A stretch of 64,000 nt of DNA from Petrosia ficiformis (taxonomy: Eukaryota; Porifera; Demospongiae; Haplosclerida; Petrosiidae): the NCBI GenBank assembly GCA_947044365.1, contig OX345638.1, forward strand, positions 2,528,201 through 2,592,200, given 5' to 3'. The stretch's first letter is position 1; each line of letters opens with the position of its first letter. Position numbers and translations under genes: made by a program. Shown here piece by piece: positions 12,186 to 24,053 of this stretch. The notes beneath the pieces were generated by a model. The model searched no databases. It was not told the origin of the DNA and was given only the letters and a program-made list of their open reading frames with translations.

Positions 12186-12430
12186 CTTATTATGGCCCGT
12201 AGGGCCATCCCTATAATTGCTTTCCACGGGGTTTAATGTATATATATATATAATTATAATTATAATTATATAATATATATATTCTTGTGTCACTTGCGCG
12301 ACTATGCGTTGTATACGTAGTTAAGGAAGTTGCGTCATTCCCGGGGGCTCGGTCAATTAATGGGCGTGGCGCGTAAAAGAACGCGCGTTTGAGCTACAGA
12401 CCAGCCAGGAAGATTCAGAAAGGATGTAAA
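12186..12430 (+). mobile_element. MITE copy (GGCCCGTAGGGCCATCCCTA family)
   Basis: It starts with the palindromic GGCCCGTAGGGCC followed by ATCCCTATAATTGCTTT. It then has a TA-rich spacer, GTATACGTAGTTAAGGAAGT and a GC-rich block with GGGCTCGGTCAATTAATGGG. Other copies are at 28955-29350 (full), 29750-29935 (partial), 33885-34287 (full, inverted) and 23868-23960 (fragment). This copy is truncated on the right. Confidence 0.7.
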
Positions 12431-12849
12431 ACTGCTAATAACTGTTGTATATAGCAGAGAAACAGTATAGATATTATGCAAGAATCTTTAACAAGTAAGT
12501 ATGATAAGTTGTTGAGTTTCAGACAAGAGGAAGTCATCATTTAGAACCTTGAAGGAGTACCTCAGTCAGTTCATCAGACATCTGTGTATTTAGACTGCAA
12601 TTAAACTATACAATGATTTCAGTGTGAGGCGGCTAGCACATTTAGCACCAGGATATTTTGGTCTTGGACCCTATCTAAGACTTTCATGAACGGAAAAAAA
12701 GCGTCCGAACATACCTGACGTCCGAGATTTGATTGTTTATTCTAGTATAGTCTGTAACATTAATAATTATAAATTAATTAACTATTAAAAAATAAAAAGG
12801 TGTGGCAAAATTACTCATAAAAAGAGGTACAGAAATTATTTATTATTGT

Positions 12850-14861
12850 CTAGTGATAAGGAAAATATGTAACTCAGTGAGCAGACTGTTCTTTAGGTCT
12901 TGAAGGAGCTGATGATGTAAATAATGACTGATAAGCTTTACGAGACTCATGACCAGTAGAATGTCTCAGCTTTGATCTTGTTGACGATGTCTTGGTGCTT
13001 TTTGGTTTCACTGATGGATCTACTTTTAGTATCTTCTCTTGAGGTGGTTTCAGTTTACTTGTTGTGACTACTGTCGATGAAGTTGCCATAGCAATAATTG
13101 ATGTTTGTTCAGGAGAAGATGATGTTTCCATGGATTCTGAGGATGATCCTATAAATGACAAACCAGTATAAAAGTGTGCATTCAATTTTGAGCTAAGCAA
13201 TGCAATATTGTCCAATATTACTGGCCAAGGGTACTTGAATGCCTGATACATGAAAGTGAATGTAGTATCATATACTAAAATCATCACCCAAAAGTACATA
13301 TACATGTACCACGATGGTAACTATTTTCATCTGCATATGAAAAGATTTCATTAAAAATAGAAACATTTGTTCCTAAAACAGTTCTATGAACTTGTGTTAG
13401 TGTTGTAGTGAAACAGAGTCTATAATATTGTACATTGTGTAAGCATTACAAATGTGGGTGTTGCCCTGCTAGTGCATTGTGGTACTCATAATTCATTCGC
13501 TTTCTTTGCAAACTCGTATAAGCTTGATTTGATATCCCCAGACTATACCGTGGTCATGAAGAACAGTTTTAGATACACTTAGGTATTGTATTTTTTCTCA
13601 ATTTCTATGGCTACCAAAGCCAGCCTGACCCAGTTGATGAGTTATTGGTGAAATAGATCCTCAATACAACAATATACATTGTAATACAGGTATGGATATG
13701 GGTGTGTCTGATAGTTTGAACATGTGCAAGCTGTCTCAGATTGTGATACCTTACTAAACAAGAAGAGTGCTTATGCATTTTAATTAGAATGAATTACATG
13801 TGTATATAAGCAACGTACATGTAGTTCTGTATTATATTTAATCTATCCTGGTTTCTAGTCATAACTTTGAAGAACTTGAGATGATAATATCTAGATTTAT
13901 AATATTCCTGACTTTTCCAGAAGCTCTACTATGTAACTAAGTAAGCTTCTCTCAAGAAATGCAGAACTGAGAGAAGGCATCCACCGACACAATAAATTTG
14001 ATTAAAAAATTTAACAGGTAACCGACTAATTATTCAACAATCCATTTTACTATCCGACAGCCAGATCTAGTATCTGCCACTATCTGACCCATTTTCTATC
14101 TATAATTAGCACTCTTCTGTAAATTATTAGATCTACATGTACAGTGTGTACACATAGTAACACATACCTGATGAACCTTCACTATTGATGGTATCAGATT
14201 TTCTCTTTCTCTGGAACAAAATAATAGATATAAAATAAGTATGTGCTAAACATATTAAATAGGTCATGACAACAAAACTAAGAATACTATCAAGATATTA
14301 CAATTACTCAACCTTCCTCACTATGTGGGGGTAAAATACCACTGTACATCTATGGCGTTCTTAATAACTGTTCTTTCCAGCAAAGGAATTAGAAGCTCTA
14401 GTCTTATAAAATGGGAGAACTGTAAAGCTGAAAAGAATTAGTTATTATATGCTCCACCCAAACATTTTGGGGTGTAAAGGGATTAAAAGCAGCAATTACA
14501 TGTACATGTAGTTTGTCAGTTCTGTGTCCTTCCCCCTCATACTATAAAATCTAATTCCATTAAACTAATAGTACTCTAAGAGACGAAGAATGGCAAAATA
14601 TTACATGTAATCTTCTTCATACCTTTGTTAATCGTACTGCCTTCCTTTTCTCCTCCATAGCTTCTCTCTGTCTCTCCATATCCTCTTCAGTACCATTGAT
14701 AATAATAACATCTTCCTTAACAAATGGCTTACCACACTAAGGAGGGAACACAGACTCAAATAAGGACTAAATGAATAATAAAATGATATTACCTTATGAC
14801 AATTTTCTGATGGGACTTCCTTTAAGGCTTTCTCAGATAGAACACAACCACATGTTCTTAT
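12850..14861 (-). pseudogene. RTF2 3' pseudogene, copy B (part of exon 5 to exon 8)
   Basis: Matching segments are exon 8 (12850-13136), exon 7 (14169-14211), exon 6 (14623-14736, full 114 bp) and the 3' end of exon 5 (14793 to about 14861). In exon 8 the Trp of SAHWVT is now a TGA stop (12874-12876), six codons before the parental end. Exon 5 breaks off into a second copy of sequence that normally lies beside exon 8 (about 14862-15480 repeats 13180-13830). The duplication is therefore itself rearranged. There is no start exon. Confidence 0.87.
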
Positions 14862-15480
14862 TCAATTTTAAGCTAAGCAATGCAATATTGTCCAATATTA
14901 CTGGCCAAGGGTACTCGAATGCCTGATACATGAAAGTGAATGTAGTATCATATACTAAAATCATCACCCAAGTATACACATGTACCATGATAATTATTAC
15001 TTTTATCTGCATAATGAAAAGGTTTCACTTAAAAGAGAAATGTTTGTTCCTAAAACAGTTCTATGAACTTGTGTTAGTGTTGTGAACTAGAGTCTATAAT
15101 GTGCGAGTACTACATTATTACAAATGTTGATGTTGCCCTGTTAGATCTAGTGCATTGTAGTACCAATAATTAATTCACTTTCTTTGCAAACTCGTATAAG
15201 CTTGATTTGATATCCCCAGACTATACTGTGGTCATGCAGAACAGTTTTAGACACACTTAATATCTTTTTTTCTCATTTCCTACGGCTACCAAAGCCAGCC
15301 TGACCCAGTTGACGAGTCATTGGTGAACACGATGAAATAGATCCTCAATACAACAATATAATACAGGTATAGATATGAGTGTGTCTGACAGTTTGAATGT
15401 GTGCAACCTGTCTCAGATTATGATACAATATATATCTCCTTACGAGACAAGAAGAGTGTTTATGCATTTTAATTAGAATT
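14862..15480 (-). repeat. extra partial copy of RTF2 intron 7
   Basis: This non-coding segment repeats 13180-13830 and 410-1070. The landmarks are GAGCTAAGCAATGCAATATT, AAGCTTGATTTGATATCCCC and GCCAGCCTGACCCAGTTGA. It abuts the broken exon 5 of copy B and has no exons of its own. Confidence 0.75.
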
Positions 15481-15539
15481 GTTGTATTATACCTGATGGG
15501 GGGTGCACGTGGGGCATACATGTATTATTTTACACCTGC

Positions 15540-16430
15540 ATAGAGAGAACACTAATTATTGTTAGTATTACTGGTTATCATGACCTGTTTAATGTGTTTA
15601 ACATATACTTATTTTATACATGTATCTATTATTTGTTCCAGAGAAATAGAAATCTCATACCATCAACAGTAAAGGTTCATCAGGTACATGTTCCTACATG
15701 GTCATAGATAGAAAATGGAACCAGATTAGTGATGCACTGCCAATATTGCAATAAACCATTAATTACTTTAGATATGTACTGATGACGATCCGATATTATA
15801 TCTACCTTCTGGTTTCTGATTCTTTCATTGAAAATGAGATTTTCTCAATAATCATAAGATTAATTAGAGAGATGCTATAATAACAAAAAAATGACACAGT
15901 ATCAATATCGATTACATCTTTCAGAAATAACCAATACCAAGACTAAAAGTAATGGGCAATAATGACTGATAACTTTTACTGCATGATCTGATTATCAGTA
16001 CATCACTAGACCAGATACTATACCTGGCTAACAGGTAGAAAAATAGATGTTGAATAATTAGTTGGTTAGAAACCAAATATAATACAGAACCGTATGTTGC
16101 ACATGTATCTACATGGGCCGGATGATTAATCAATCAATACTGAAAGTTCTTCTGATTATCGATTATAAGTCTGTGATATTGATTATGCTTATTCCAGAAG
16201 ACATAGTTTTCAAGCATGCAACAGCAAATAATGTAAGTGATAGGAAGCATTTTTGCAAGTGATCATCAAATGAGAGGAATTTCCTGAATTAATTGAGTTA
16301 ATTGGCCTAATTACTTCCACTGATTTAAGTCCATTGTCAATCGATTTGAAGTTAGCAATAATCAATTTCAGAATCTGAGCTGATTCCCAGGCCTAATACA
16401 ACAGTAACCCTAATATGTCAGTATTAACTA
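15540..16430 (+). repeat. inverted RTF2 exon 7 and intron fragments
   Basis: The plus strand at about 15640-15690 reads as RTF2 exon 7 with its acceptor, as at 10080-10400. Positions 15990-16060 match the following intron. 16260-16410 is an inverted match to the intron sequence at 3590-3700 and 30775-30890. There is no open reading frame of note. Confidence 0.65.
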
Positions 16431-17088
16431 ATTCATTTAACTATAAAAAGTAAGCCCACCCAGATTGTTATTTCATTTATATTGTCATATCTGATTATTA
16501 TGACCTCATTCATTATTCTAACCATCTGTTGTTAAATTTGTATCGAGGAGATGGTCAAGTGTGCATTTTTTAAAGTGAAATGCAAATTGGATAATGTTGA
16601 TGTTAGATAATTAAGTGAAGAGACAACATGTACATATTTAGTAAAATACTATTCGAGGACTATACAGGTATGCTATAGAGAATATACATAGGTGTTAGGT
16701 TTGAAGGATGGTTAAACTTTTGTAAAGGTCTGTGTACAATTGTACATACATGGTAGTGCAAAGTATTGCATATTCTAATCACCAGTTATGTTTATGGCAG
16801 TTTCTGGTGGGACCTTAAAAAAAACACAAAACCATATAATTATAATTAATACAGGCTGATTCTTTCTGTTAGTTGTAATCATCATTGCAATTTATAAAGA
16901 AAGAGTGTCACAAAGGTTATCATCATGTAGCAGATTACAAACCATAGAATTATATTGTACAGAGATTTTGTGTTTAGTGTATCTCTTATACATAACAGTA
17001 CTTTTTACTGAAAAAATTGTTAATCACATGCCTGTAACCAGGCAACAAATCAAAATATACAACAAAATTCATAACATTATACGTACCA

Positions 17089-17334
17089 CTAGAACTTTAC
17101 AAGTTTAGATCTATTATTATCATGATCAGCCACCCATACTGATCCATCAGGTGATACTGATACTCCAAATAGACTTTTAAATCCTCATATTGAATAGATA
17201 AATGTTCCACTAGGATCACAGATAGCAGCCAGTGAAATTGAACTGTAGTTCACTACTAGTAGCTATAGTGAATAGCCTCTGTTGCTATACCAGTTTGACT
17301 TTCCAAATGTGTTTGGTCACACTTATATACAAAC
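17089..17334 (-). pseudogene. NHL-repeat 3' fragment of a TRIM gene
   Basis: It matches the last 80 or so codons of the TRIM-NHL genes, including the final NHL blade and the LVKF-like end, with several small indels and frameshifts. The 45 bp next to its stop (about 17035-17085) also match the flank of the TRIM pseudogene at 24000-24050, so the duplication took in downstream sequence. Everything 5' of the last two blades is missing. Confidence 0.8.
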
Positions 17335-17508
17335 TTAAGCAATCATACATAAATGTTTGGTTTGCGACAGGAGTCACCTTTAATATATGCATAATTTATT
17401 ATATTATTGAAAAAAACTATAATTATAATATATATATAATATATATATATGTTATGTTTATAAATTAACAAATACAGAAGGCAATTGCCACTGAATATAC
17501 ACTATAAT

Positions 17509-20500
17509 TTATAGCAAACGTTCATACTCAAAAGGAGAATAATCTTTTTCATTTACATATTTGTCAAAAAGTTTATCACATAAATGATTTTTCACTTTCT
17601 GAGCCATATCTAATCTTTCTAATGATATCAATACCTTTATGATGTTATCCCAAGTTACATCTGATGTTTGGAGCTGGATCCATTTTTTCAGCACTGATTC
17701 CAATTTGTGATCATTGGACCCCATCTTACATTGCAATTCGTCACGAAGCTTTACAACTTTTAACTCTCTTGCAAATTCATCCCATAATGATGAGCAATCG
17801 CTGAGCAAATTAAAAGCATCCTCCAATATTGGTGATTTATTACGTACATGACTAAACTTTGAAGCACCTGGAATGTGTATACAATATAATATGCATGCAA
17901 ACACTCATAAATAATGTGTATAATTATAATATACACTATAACATATGGCACATGTTGCACTATTAAACACATGCAGGGTGAAAGTAGGCAAAACTGCAAC
18001 CTAATTTGGACCAATCCTGCAGTTTTTACAACAACATGAACATTAAATATTATCAAATAAAACACATTACATGTACTTTGAAGAACTTCTTTCAAATTTA
18101 TGCACACAATGCTCTGTTAGCTCCTAACCTGAATCAGGTTTTGAGTTATTAACCTGAACCTCGTCATCTCTACTGTTCCTTCTTGCTAGCTGTTTTTGAA
18201 ATCTCTCCCCCTCTAAACATGAATATAATTAATATAACTATGATCATAATGTATAATCAGTTACAAGACCAAGTGAACAATCATCCGACCTTGCTTCAGT
18301 TTTTTTAGTAAGTCCTTTAATGATGTATGTGTCAATTCACAATCTCCTTTCTCATCTAAAAGCAAAACAATACTTGTTGAATGGATAGAATGAATCAGTA
18401 AACACATGCCTGATGAATAGTTTCCAGTGAATTTATTGACCAAGCTCAATATATCCATGGCCATTATTTTCAATTCCCCATCATTGTTTCTGGCTGATGC
18501 TACAAAAGTGAAGTAAATGTAATTATAACAATCACAATTATACACCTGTATTTTAAATACTATAATTTACATAAGGATCAGGACAACATACTATATAAAA
18601 AATTAATAACCTCACCTCTATTGTTTTCTTCATGACTTGGTAAATTCTCCTAATGAAATTTTAAGCAAGTCACCAATAAATTCAGAAAGTGTCTAACCTT
18701 GGTAATGGCAGAATTTACAGGCTTGATCTGTAAATACTTTCCTTCACACTGGCAAACACTAGAAGCTATAGACATTTTTATTTTATATGTATAATGTGTA
18801 CAATTGACTGACAACTATATCTCACTTTGCATATCAAGATGTCTTGCAATATCTTTTAGGATATCTTGATCCTTTTCACTTATTTTGGAGTGTGCTGTTT
18901 CTACAAACATTCTAGCTAGCTCTATTTTGGGGTCTTTCTCTTGTCCAGTTGTATGTCTCACTCTGCCTTCCCAGTCAAGAAGAAAATGCAACATACTTTT
19001 ACTTCTATCTTCATCAAAACGCTTGGCCTGAAACAGTGTGTGATAAGCCTCTTCAGTAGCATCAAGCTGCTCAGCAAAATCCAGCAATACATCATTAGAA
19101 AGCCCATTTATCTTCTCAGCAATGCGGTAGACATCATCAACAGACAACAGCCCTATATCATTATATGAAGACTAATGCATGATCAATGGAATATATAATA
19201 TATAGAGGCTATTCATGGACAACCTAACCTCCAACAAGACTTAGCATTCTTCCTTTCAAAACCTTTTCCTGCAAAACAAAATTGCAATTGATAATTATTA
19301 CATTCCTGAAATATTTAAAGCAAACCTTTCGAATAGCTGCATTCCATAACTGAAGATGCCGATATTGCTCATCATTTTTCTGACAACATTGACAGAGGTC
19401 AGAAGGTAGGACATGACAAGTACGACTAAGCCGATTAGCATTTGAAAGATCTGCATTTTCAGCACACATCATGACAAAGTTGTACTTTGTTTCCAGCCAT
19501 TTGCTCTTTTTCATCATTTCGTTACATGCCTTTACTATGTTAGCGTAAACACTTTCATCAGGCAGAGAAGAACTTTCTAGTATTTGGAATTCCACAACAT
19601 CTCCTAGATATTTTAACTGAAAATCTATACTATCTTCCCTGTTGACTAATCTTATCCTGAATTTGGTGATATTAACGGGAGCATTTCTTTCTAGGACAAG
19701 AACGGATTGGTCTCGGCATAAAAGAAAAGCTTTTGCAAAAAGAACTTGTAAATGAGAAAGAGCACAGTTGATATTCAACTTTAAATGAAGAGCTGACAAG
19801 TCACATGTTAGGATGGGAGGCTGAATGCGAATATCTGGCAGGTAGAGGTAAGCTTCACTACGAGACAATGGACACTCACAGTTGATTTGATCATATGTTA
19901 CCTTCATTGCCAGATCAACTGAGAGAAGCACATCCATGAAGAACTGGCAATAAGTTGAACCAAATATCTTTATTGCTGTTTCTTGCGTTAAAAGCCCATA
20001 CTCAGGTAGTAGTGAATCGATATCAGAAGTGGCATAGAACAGTTGGTCAAGCTCACTCAAAAATCTCATTGGCTTCACAATAACATATGAAGAGGATGGA
20101 TCGATTTGACTAACATCAATTATGCTTCCTGAAGACATGAAAACTTTGCAAAATTTCTCGGTTTGATCATCTGTCATTTTAAGCTTAGATGCTTTCTTTT
20201 TCAACTGAGACTTGGTGATGTACATCATATCATGCGCATAAAAGAAACTGCGGAGGAAGACAAATGAAAGAGGAATATTCTCTGCTGAATCTAGGGTCTT
20301 ATTCACAATGGCATCTAGTTCACTTTTTAGAAGACGAACATCATTGGGATGTTGAAGAACACTAATACGTTCATTCATCGAAGATTTAACTCCCATTTGC
20401 CCTGCCACACTCATAATCTCATCCTTCATCTTATTCAAATCGTCCAGAGCCCCATGCTCCTGCAAAGCAAAGACAGAGCAGGTAGGTTCATGAGTACTGT

Positions 20501-23202
20501 CCTGTTTGCTTTGTGATCTAACTAGCATGACATGGCGAAGTAAATAATGTAGACGGCAGCGATAACGCATTATGAGCTCTCTGTCTTTCTTGTCTTTCTC
20601 GCATTCATTTTCAGGGAGGTTAGGTAGCTGATAAAGGTTATTGATATCTTCATCAATATCTAAAAACAGCCACAAATAGCTCTTATGTAAGTGACCCCAA
20701 AGAGCAGGCAAGAAATGGAAAACAGCTTTATTGACTCCTATATCCCAAATATTGATCAGAGATAGACCATTTGGAATCTTTTTCTGCCATTCACTTGACT
20801 CAGATGAAGCTTCATAATTTTTCTCGAGATATTCAAAAATACGACAGAAATGTTCTTCTAACTCCTTGTCATCAAAGTAGCCTTCATTCAGAGTTGTGGA
20901 ATCAATCTTCTTAATTGGCCGAGAACAATGTGTAATAGCAGACTCCATTGCAAATTGATAACACGTATCCTTGGTTGCTTCTTTATATACTGGTTGTATA
21001 AGTGGTGCTGTTGGTGTCCCAACTGCAACCATTTCGTAATAAGGTAAACCACATCCACCACCACTAGAATTGTATGAGCTGAGAGGTCTCATTGCTTCTT
21101 CGGCAGTAGTAACTGCTTTACGTAACATCTCCATTAAAGAATCAGACTTACGACATCCTGAAATTCCAGCTACTGTTAGTAGAATTGGTTTCACTGGAAC
21201 ATTAATGCTATGCAGAACTTGTTCATATAGACTATGAGGTGTAACTGTATTGAAAATATAAATTAATGCTGAGTAGAAATTATTTTATTTTATTGGTATA
21301 GCGCTTTGCTAGCGATAACTATGATACAGGAGTAGTTATGTTTTAATGTGTCCAGAGTCTTCTCAAGTCTGAAAACAGTAACCGTGAGTTATAAAAATTT
21401 TGATAACTTTATAGATCTAACCAAAGGGTTTTAGCAAATGTTTTGATTCTTGTGTAATTTGAACTCTACAAGTAGCTCGTTGAAGCCACCAATGCTTGAA
21501 GTTTGCCCAAAATTTTGCGAACACACCATAGGCGTAGCTAGCACAGGGCTAGCCTAGTCTCGTTCCCAGGCAAAGACGGTTTGGAAGTTTCTTCAGATTC
21601 TTGGTCCAGGCGTAAAACGTTGGAAAAGATGTTTGACACTAGGACAAAGAAGTTGAAGCAACTGTCCCCAGACTGTCATCTTTTGCCAGTAGGTCGTGGC
21701 AGTCACATAGCCATAGGGGGGGAAGTACTATTGATATGCTTGTGGTTTATATAATTATTAATTATTTGAAAAAGACTGTTCTTGTAATTATGTCACTACA
21801 GTCACATCAATATTTTTCACGCCTACTATAATTACTAATTGTACGATAAGTATACTTCTCGTTTTTTCACTCGAAGGAGTCAGAATGCTCTCAATATTTT
21901 TAGAAATTCTAAATAGCGTCTGTTAAGATTCTACTATCGTCTGACAAACAGATGCTTCTTTGCAGCCGCTTAACCACTCTAGGGGCCCTTGCAACGTATG
22001 ACCATTCTAGGGGCACTTGGTATGTACGACCACTCTAGGGCTCCTTGGAACGTATGACCACTCTAGGCGCCCTTGTCGTCAGGTAAAAAATATAACAGTA
22101 AACAATATTTCAATAAAACAAGCAATAATAAATAATTATTATAATATATAAAATTAATATACATCACTACTTTTACTAGCAAATTTACCTGAGTTTCTTC
22201 GACTTCGAGCTTCTTTAATTTTTTTAATATTTTGGTTAATTAGATATACGGTATACGTAGGCATAAATTTCGAGTAGGCAAAAACGGAGTAGGCGAACCT
22301 GACGGGAAGGAGAAAAAGCGAAAACGGCGGAAACAGCGGAAATGGCAATCTTGACAAACAGTTTAGGCCCTGGGATTGTTAGGGTTATCATCCATGTTGT
22401 TTGAGTCTATATTCGCCTCTCCCAACCCTAACAATCCCAGGGCCTAAACTCGGGGGGCTCCGCCCACCCCAGACCCCCCATTTTTTTTGTTAAACGTCCA
22501 TGACTTTCTATCAATGACTATTTTATAAACATCAACAACCTTGCTAAATATGATTTTGTTCATCACAAATGTGATGTTTATTATCAGTTTCCGCCGTTTC
22601 CACTTTTTCTCCTTCCCCGAACCTGACTGAAACTTTTTTTAAGCTGATAATAAGAAAACTTAGGAATTGCAGATCATTAGCTTCTGCAAGGTACCATATG
22701 CATGTTTTCTTATACGACTAATTTTGAGCTTTTTGGTGTGTGTTAAAACTTTTACAAAGTACTTTTTTGATTTGACTGTATAAAAATGGTGTGTCAGAAA
22801 TTTGGAGTGACAATAATAATAAACCATTGTTATATTATGATGATCTGAGCTCCATGTAACCTCTCTATAATTATGTATATGCACTCAGTCAGTGAATATG
22901 AAATATCTCGGAGTTGTAAAGATGTGACTGCAGTGACATAATTATTACAAGAACAGTCTTTTTTAAATAATTAATAATTATATAAACCACAAGCATATCA
23001 ATAGTACTGCCCCCCTATGGCTATGTGACTGACTGAAACACACCAACAAACATGCTGTTACCTAATAATTATTATTTTACCTGTATCATATACAGAGCTG
23101 CATTTAGCCTGAGCTGTATCTTCGCTTGATTCGTTCTAAATTATTGACCTGACTAAAAATATGTCAATTATTGTCATAATATAAACGAACCTGGCTACTC
23201 AT
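17509..23202 (-). CDS. P-loop/COR-like protein with two death-domain-like regions (predicted, 10 exons)
   Basis: Exons: 23191-23202, 23081-23135, 19326-21244, 19229-19268, 18826-19152, 18698-18765, 18616-18649, 18290-18499, 18129-18212, 17509-17867. Phases agree and total 1035 codons plus stop; the first two exons are the least certain. Residues 49-56 (GISGCRKS) resemble a Walker A loop, but Arg replaces the last Gly. NIWDIGVNKAVFHFLPALWG and YLWLFLDIDEDI resemble the switch region and a following strand of ROC-type GTPase domains. The part from IPLSFVFLRSFFYAH on looks like a COR-type winged helix. Residues about 676-770 and 925-1015 (FARELKVVKL, VLKKWIQLQTSDVTWDNIIK) are death-domain-like. 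Sponges and cnidarians have many such STAND/ROCO-death genes, so a signalling role is plausible. The family assignment is by eye, not by search. Confidence 0.72.
21700..23031. mobile_element. foldback (long-TIR) DNA element in intron 2 of the P-loop/death-domain gene
   Basis: Positions 21700-21812 and 22918-23031 are near-perfect inverted repeats of about 112 bp, starting CAGTCACATAGCCATAGG. Inside are a second inverted pair (about 22296-22345 and 22590-22630, rich in GGAAACGGCGG) and a third (22359-22385 and 22425-22451, AGTTTAGGCCCTGGGATTGT). There is no transposase frame. I could not find a clean target-site duplication at the ends. Confidence 0.8.
21960..22080. repeat. short tandem repeat, about 30 bp, four copies
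   Basis: Four imperfect copies of ACCACTCTAGGGGCCCTTGG plus about ten more bases (CAACGTATG-like), lying inside the foldback element. Confidence 0.75.
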
Positions 23203-23329
23203 TGTCCTGCGTTGCTTGATTAGGGCGTAAGAAAACGGGGCGAGGTTGTGGCGCGTTTTCCTCCGTGAACTTTGACCTTAGTAATTGCCCGCCAAGGTGC
23301 TTTGGCCTCCAATGGCCCTCCATGTAATT

Positions 23330-23850
23330 TTACATGTTGAAACGAGAGAAAGATAAATACGACTTGATTTCTGAAGAGAGACAGTATATACATATATAGG
23401 GAAAGAATGAAGTTGCAGTGTGACAGTAAATAAGGATGTGATGATAATTATGGAGATAATGACCTTTAGGTTGATTAAATAAGAGCATTGTGAATAAAGC
23501 AGGAATCTTGAAAAGAAGAAACAGTCTTGCCATATTATGATGAGTTGACAATTTCTCGTTTAAATTCCTTTAATTAAGCAACAAATCATACGAAGAAGAC
23601 CAAGACTTTGAGCATGTCTTTGATGCAAAATATTTGAGATTCAAGATTCAAGGAAAGTGTATCACAAACACTCAAGCTGTACTCAAGGATCAGCCTAACC
23701 ATTGTAGTATATAAGTTCAAAAGAGTACTAGGAGATGAATGCAAGTAAAATGCCTAAATGTTAATCCAATGTTTTTCTGCAAATAGTATTAATGTGGTTT
23801 GACCATGACATGTTACAAGAAAGAGAGACACCTAAATATGTGAAGACATA
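23330..23850 (-). pseudogene. 3' fragment of a non-LTR retrotransposon reverse transcriptase
   Basis: Read on the minus strand across several frames, it gives VFTYLGVSLSCNMSWSNHIN. It then gives pieces such as VRLILEYSLSVWDT and LESRILNILHQRHAQSLGLL. YLGV..L...W..HI and the following P/L-I-LEY motif are typical of the thumb region of jockey/CR1-type LINEs. Stops and frameshifts are frequent. It is a dead 3' fragment, with no nuclease or catalytic YADD region here. Confidence 0.62.
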
Positions 23851-23867
23851 AATCTGTTGAAGAGATG

Positions 23868-23960
23868 TCATTCCCGGGCGCTCGGTCAATTAGTGGGCGT
23901 GGTGCTTAATAGAACGCGTGCTCAAGCTCTACAGATTAGTACAGAGCAGAAAGAAAGCTG
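23868..23960 (+). mobile_element. MITE fragment (GGCCCGTAGGG family)
   Basis: It contains only the internal GC-rich block (CGGTCAATTAGTGGGCGTGG and then AGCAGAAAGAAAGCT) of the family described at 12186. Confidence 0.6.
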
Positions 23961-24053
23961 TAGCTTTACTAGCTTATATAGAAACTGGAACTGTAACTAG
24001 GCAACAAACCAAAACATACCTACAACAAAATTCATAACACAAATATAATACTA

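Noticed and set aside
22154..22357. A small minus-strand protein rich in Phe and Pro near the foldback core
   Set aside because: It lies entirely within the inverted-repeat element and shows no family features.
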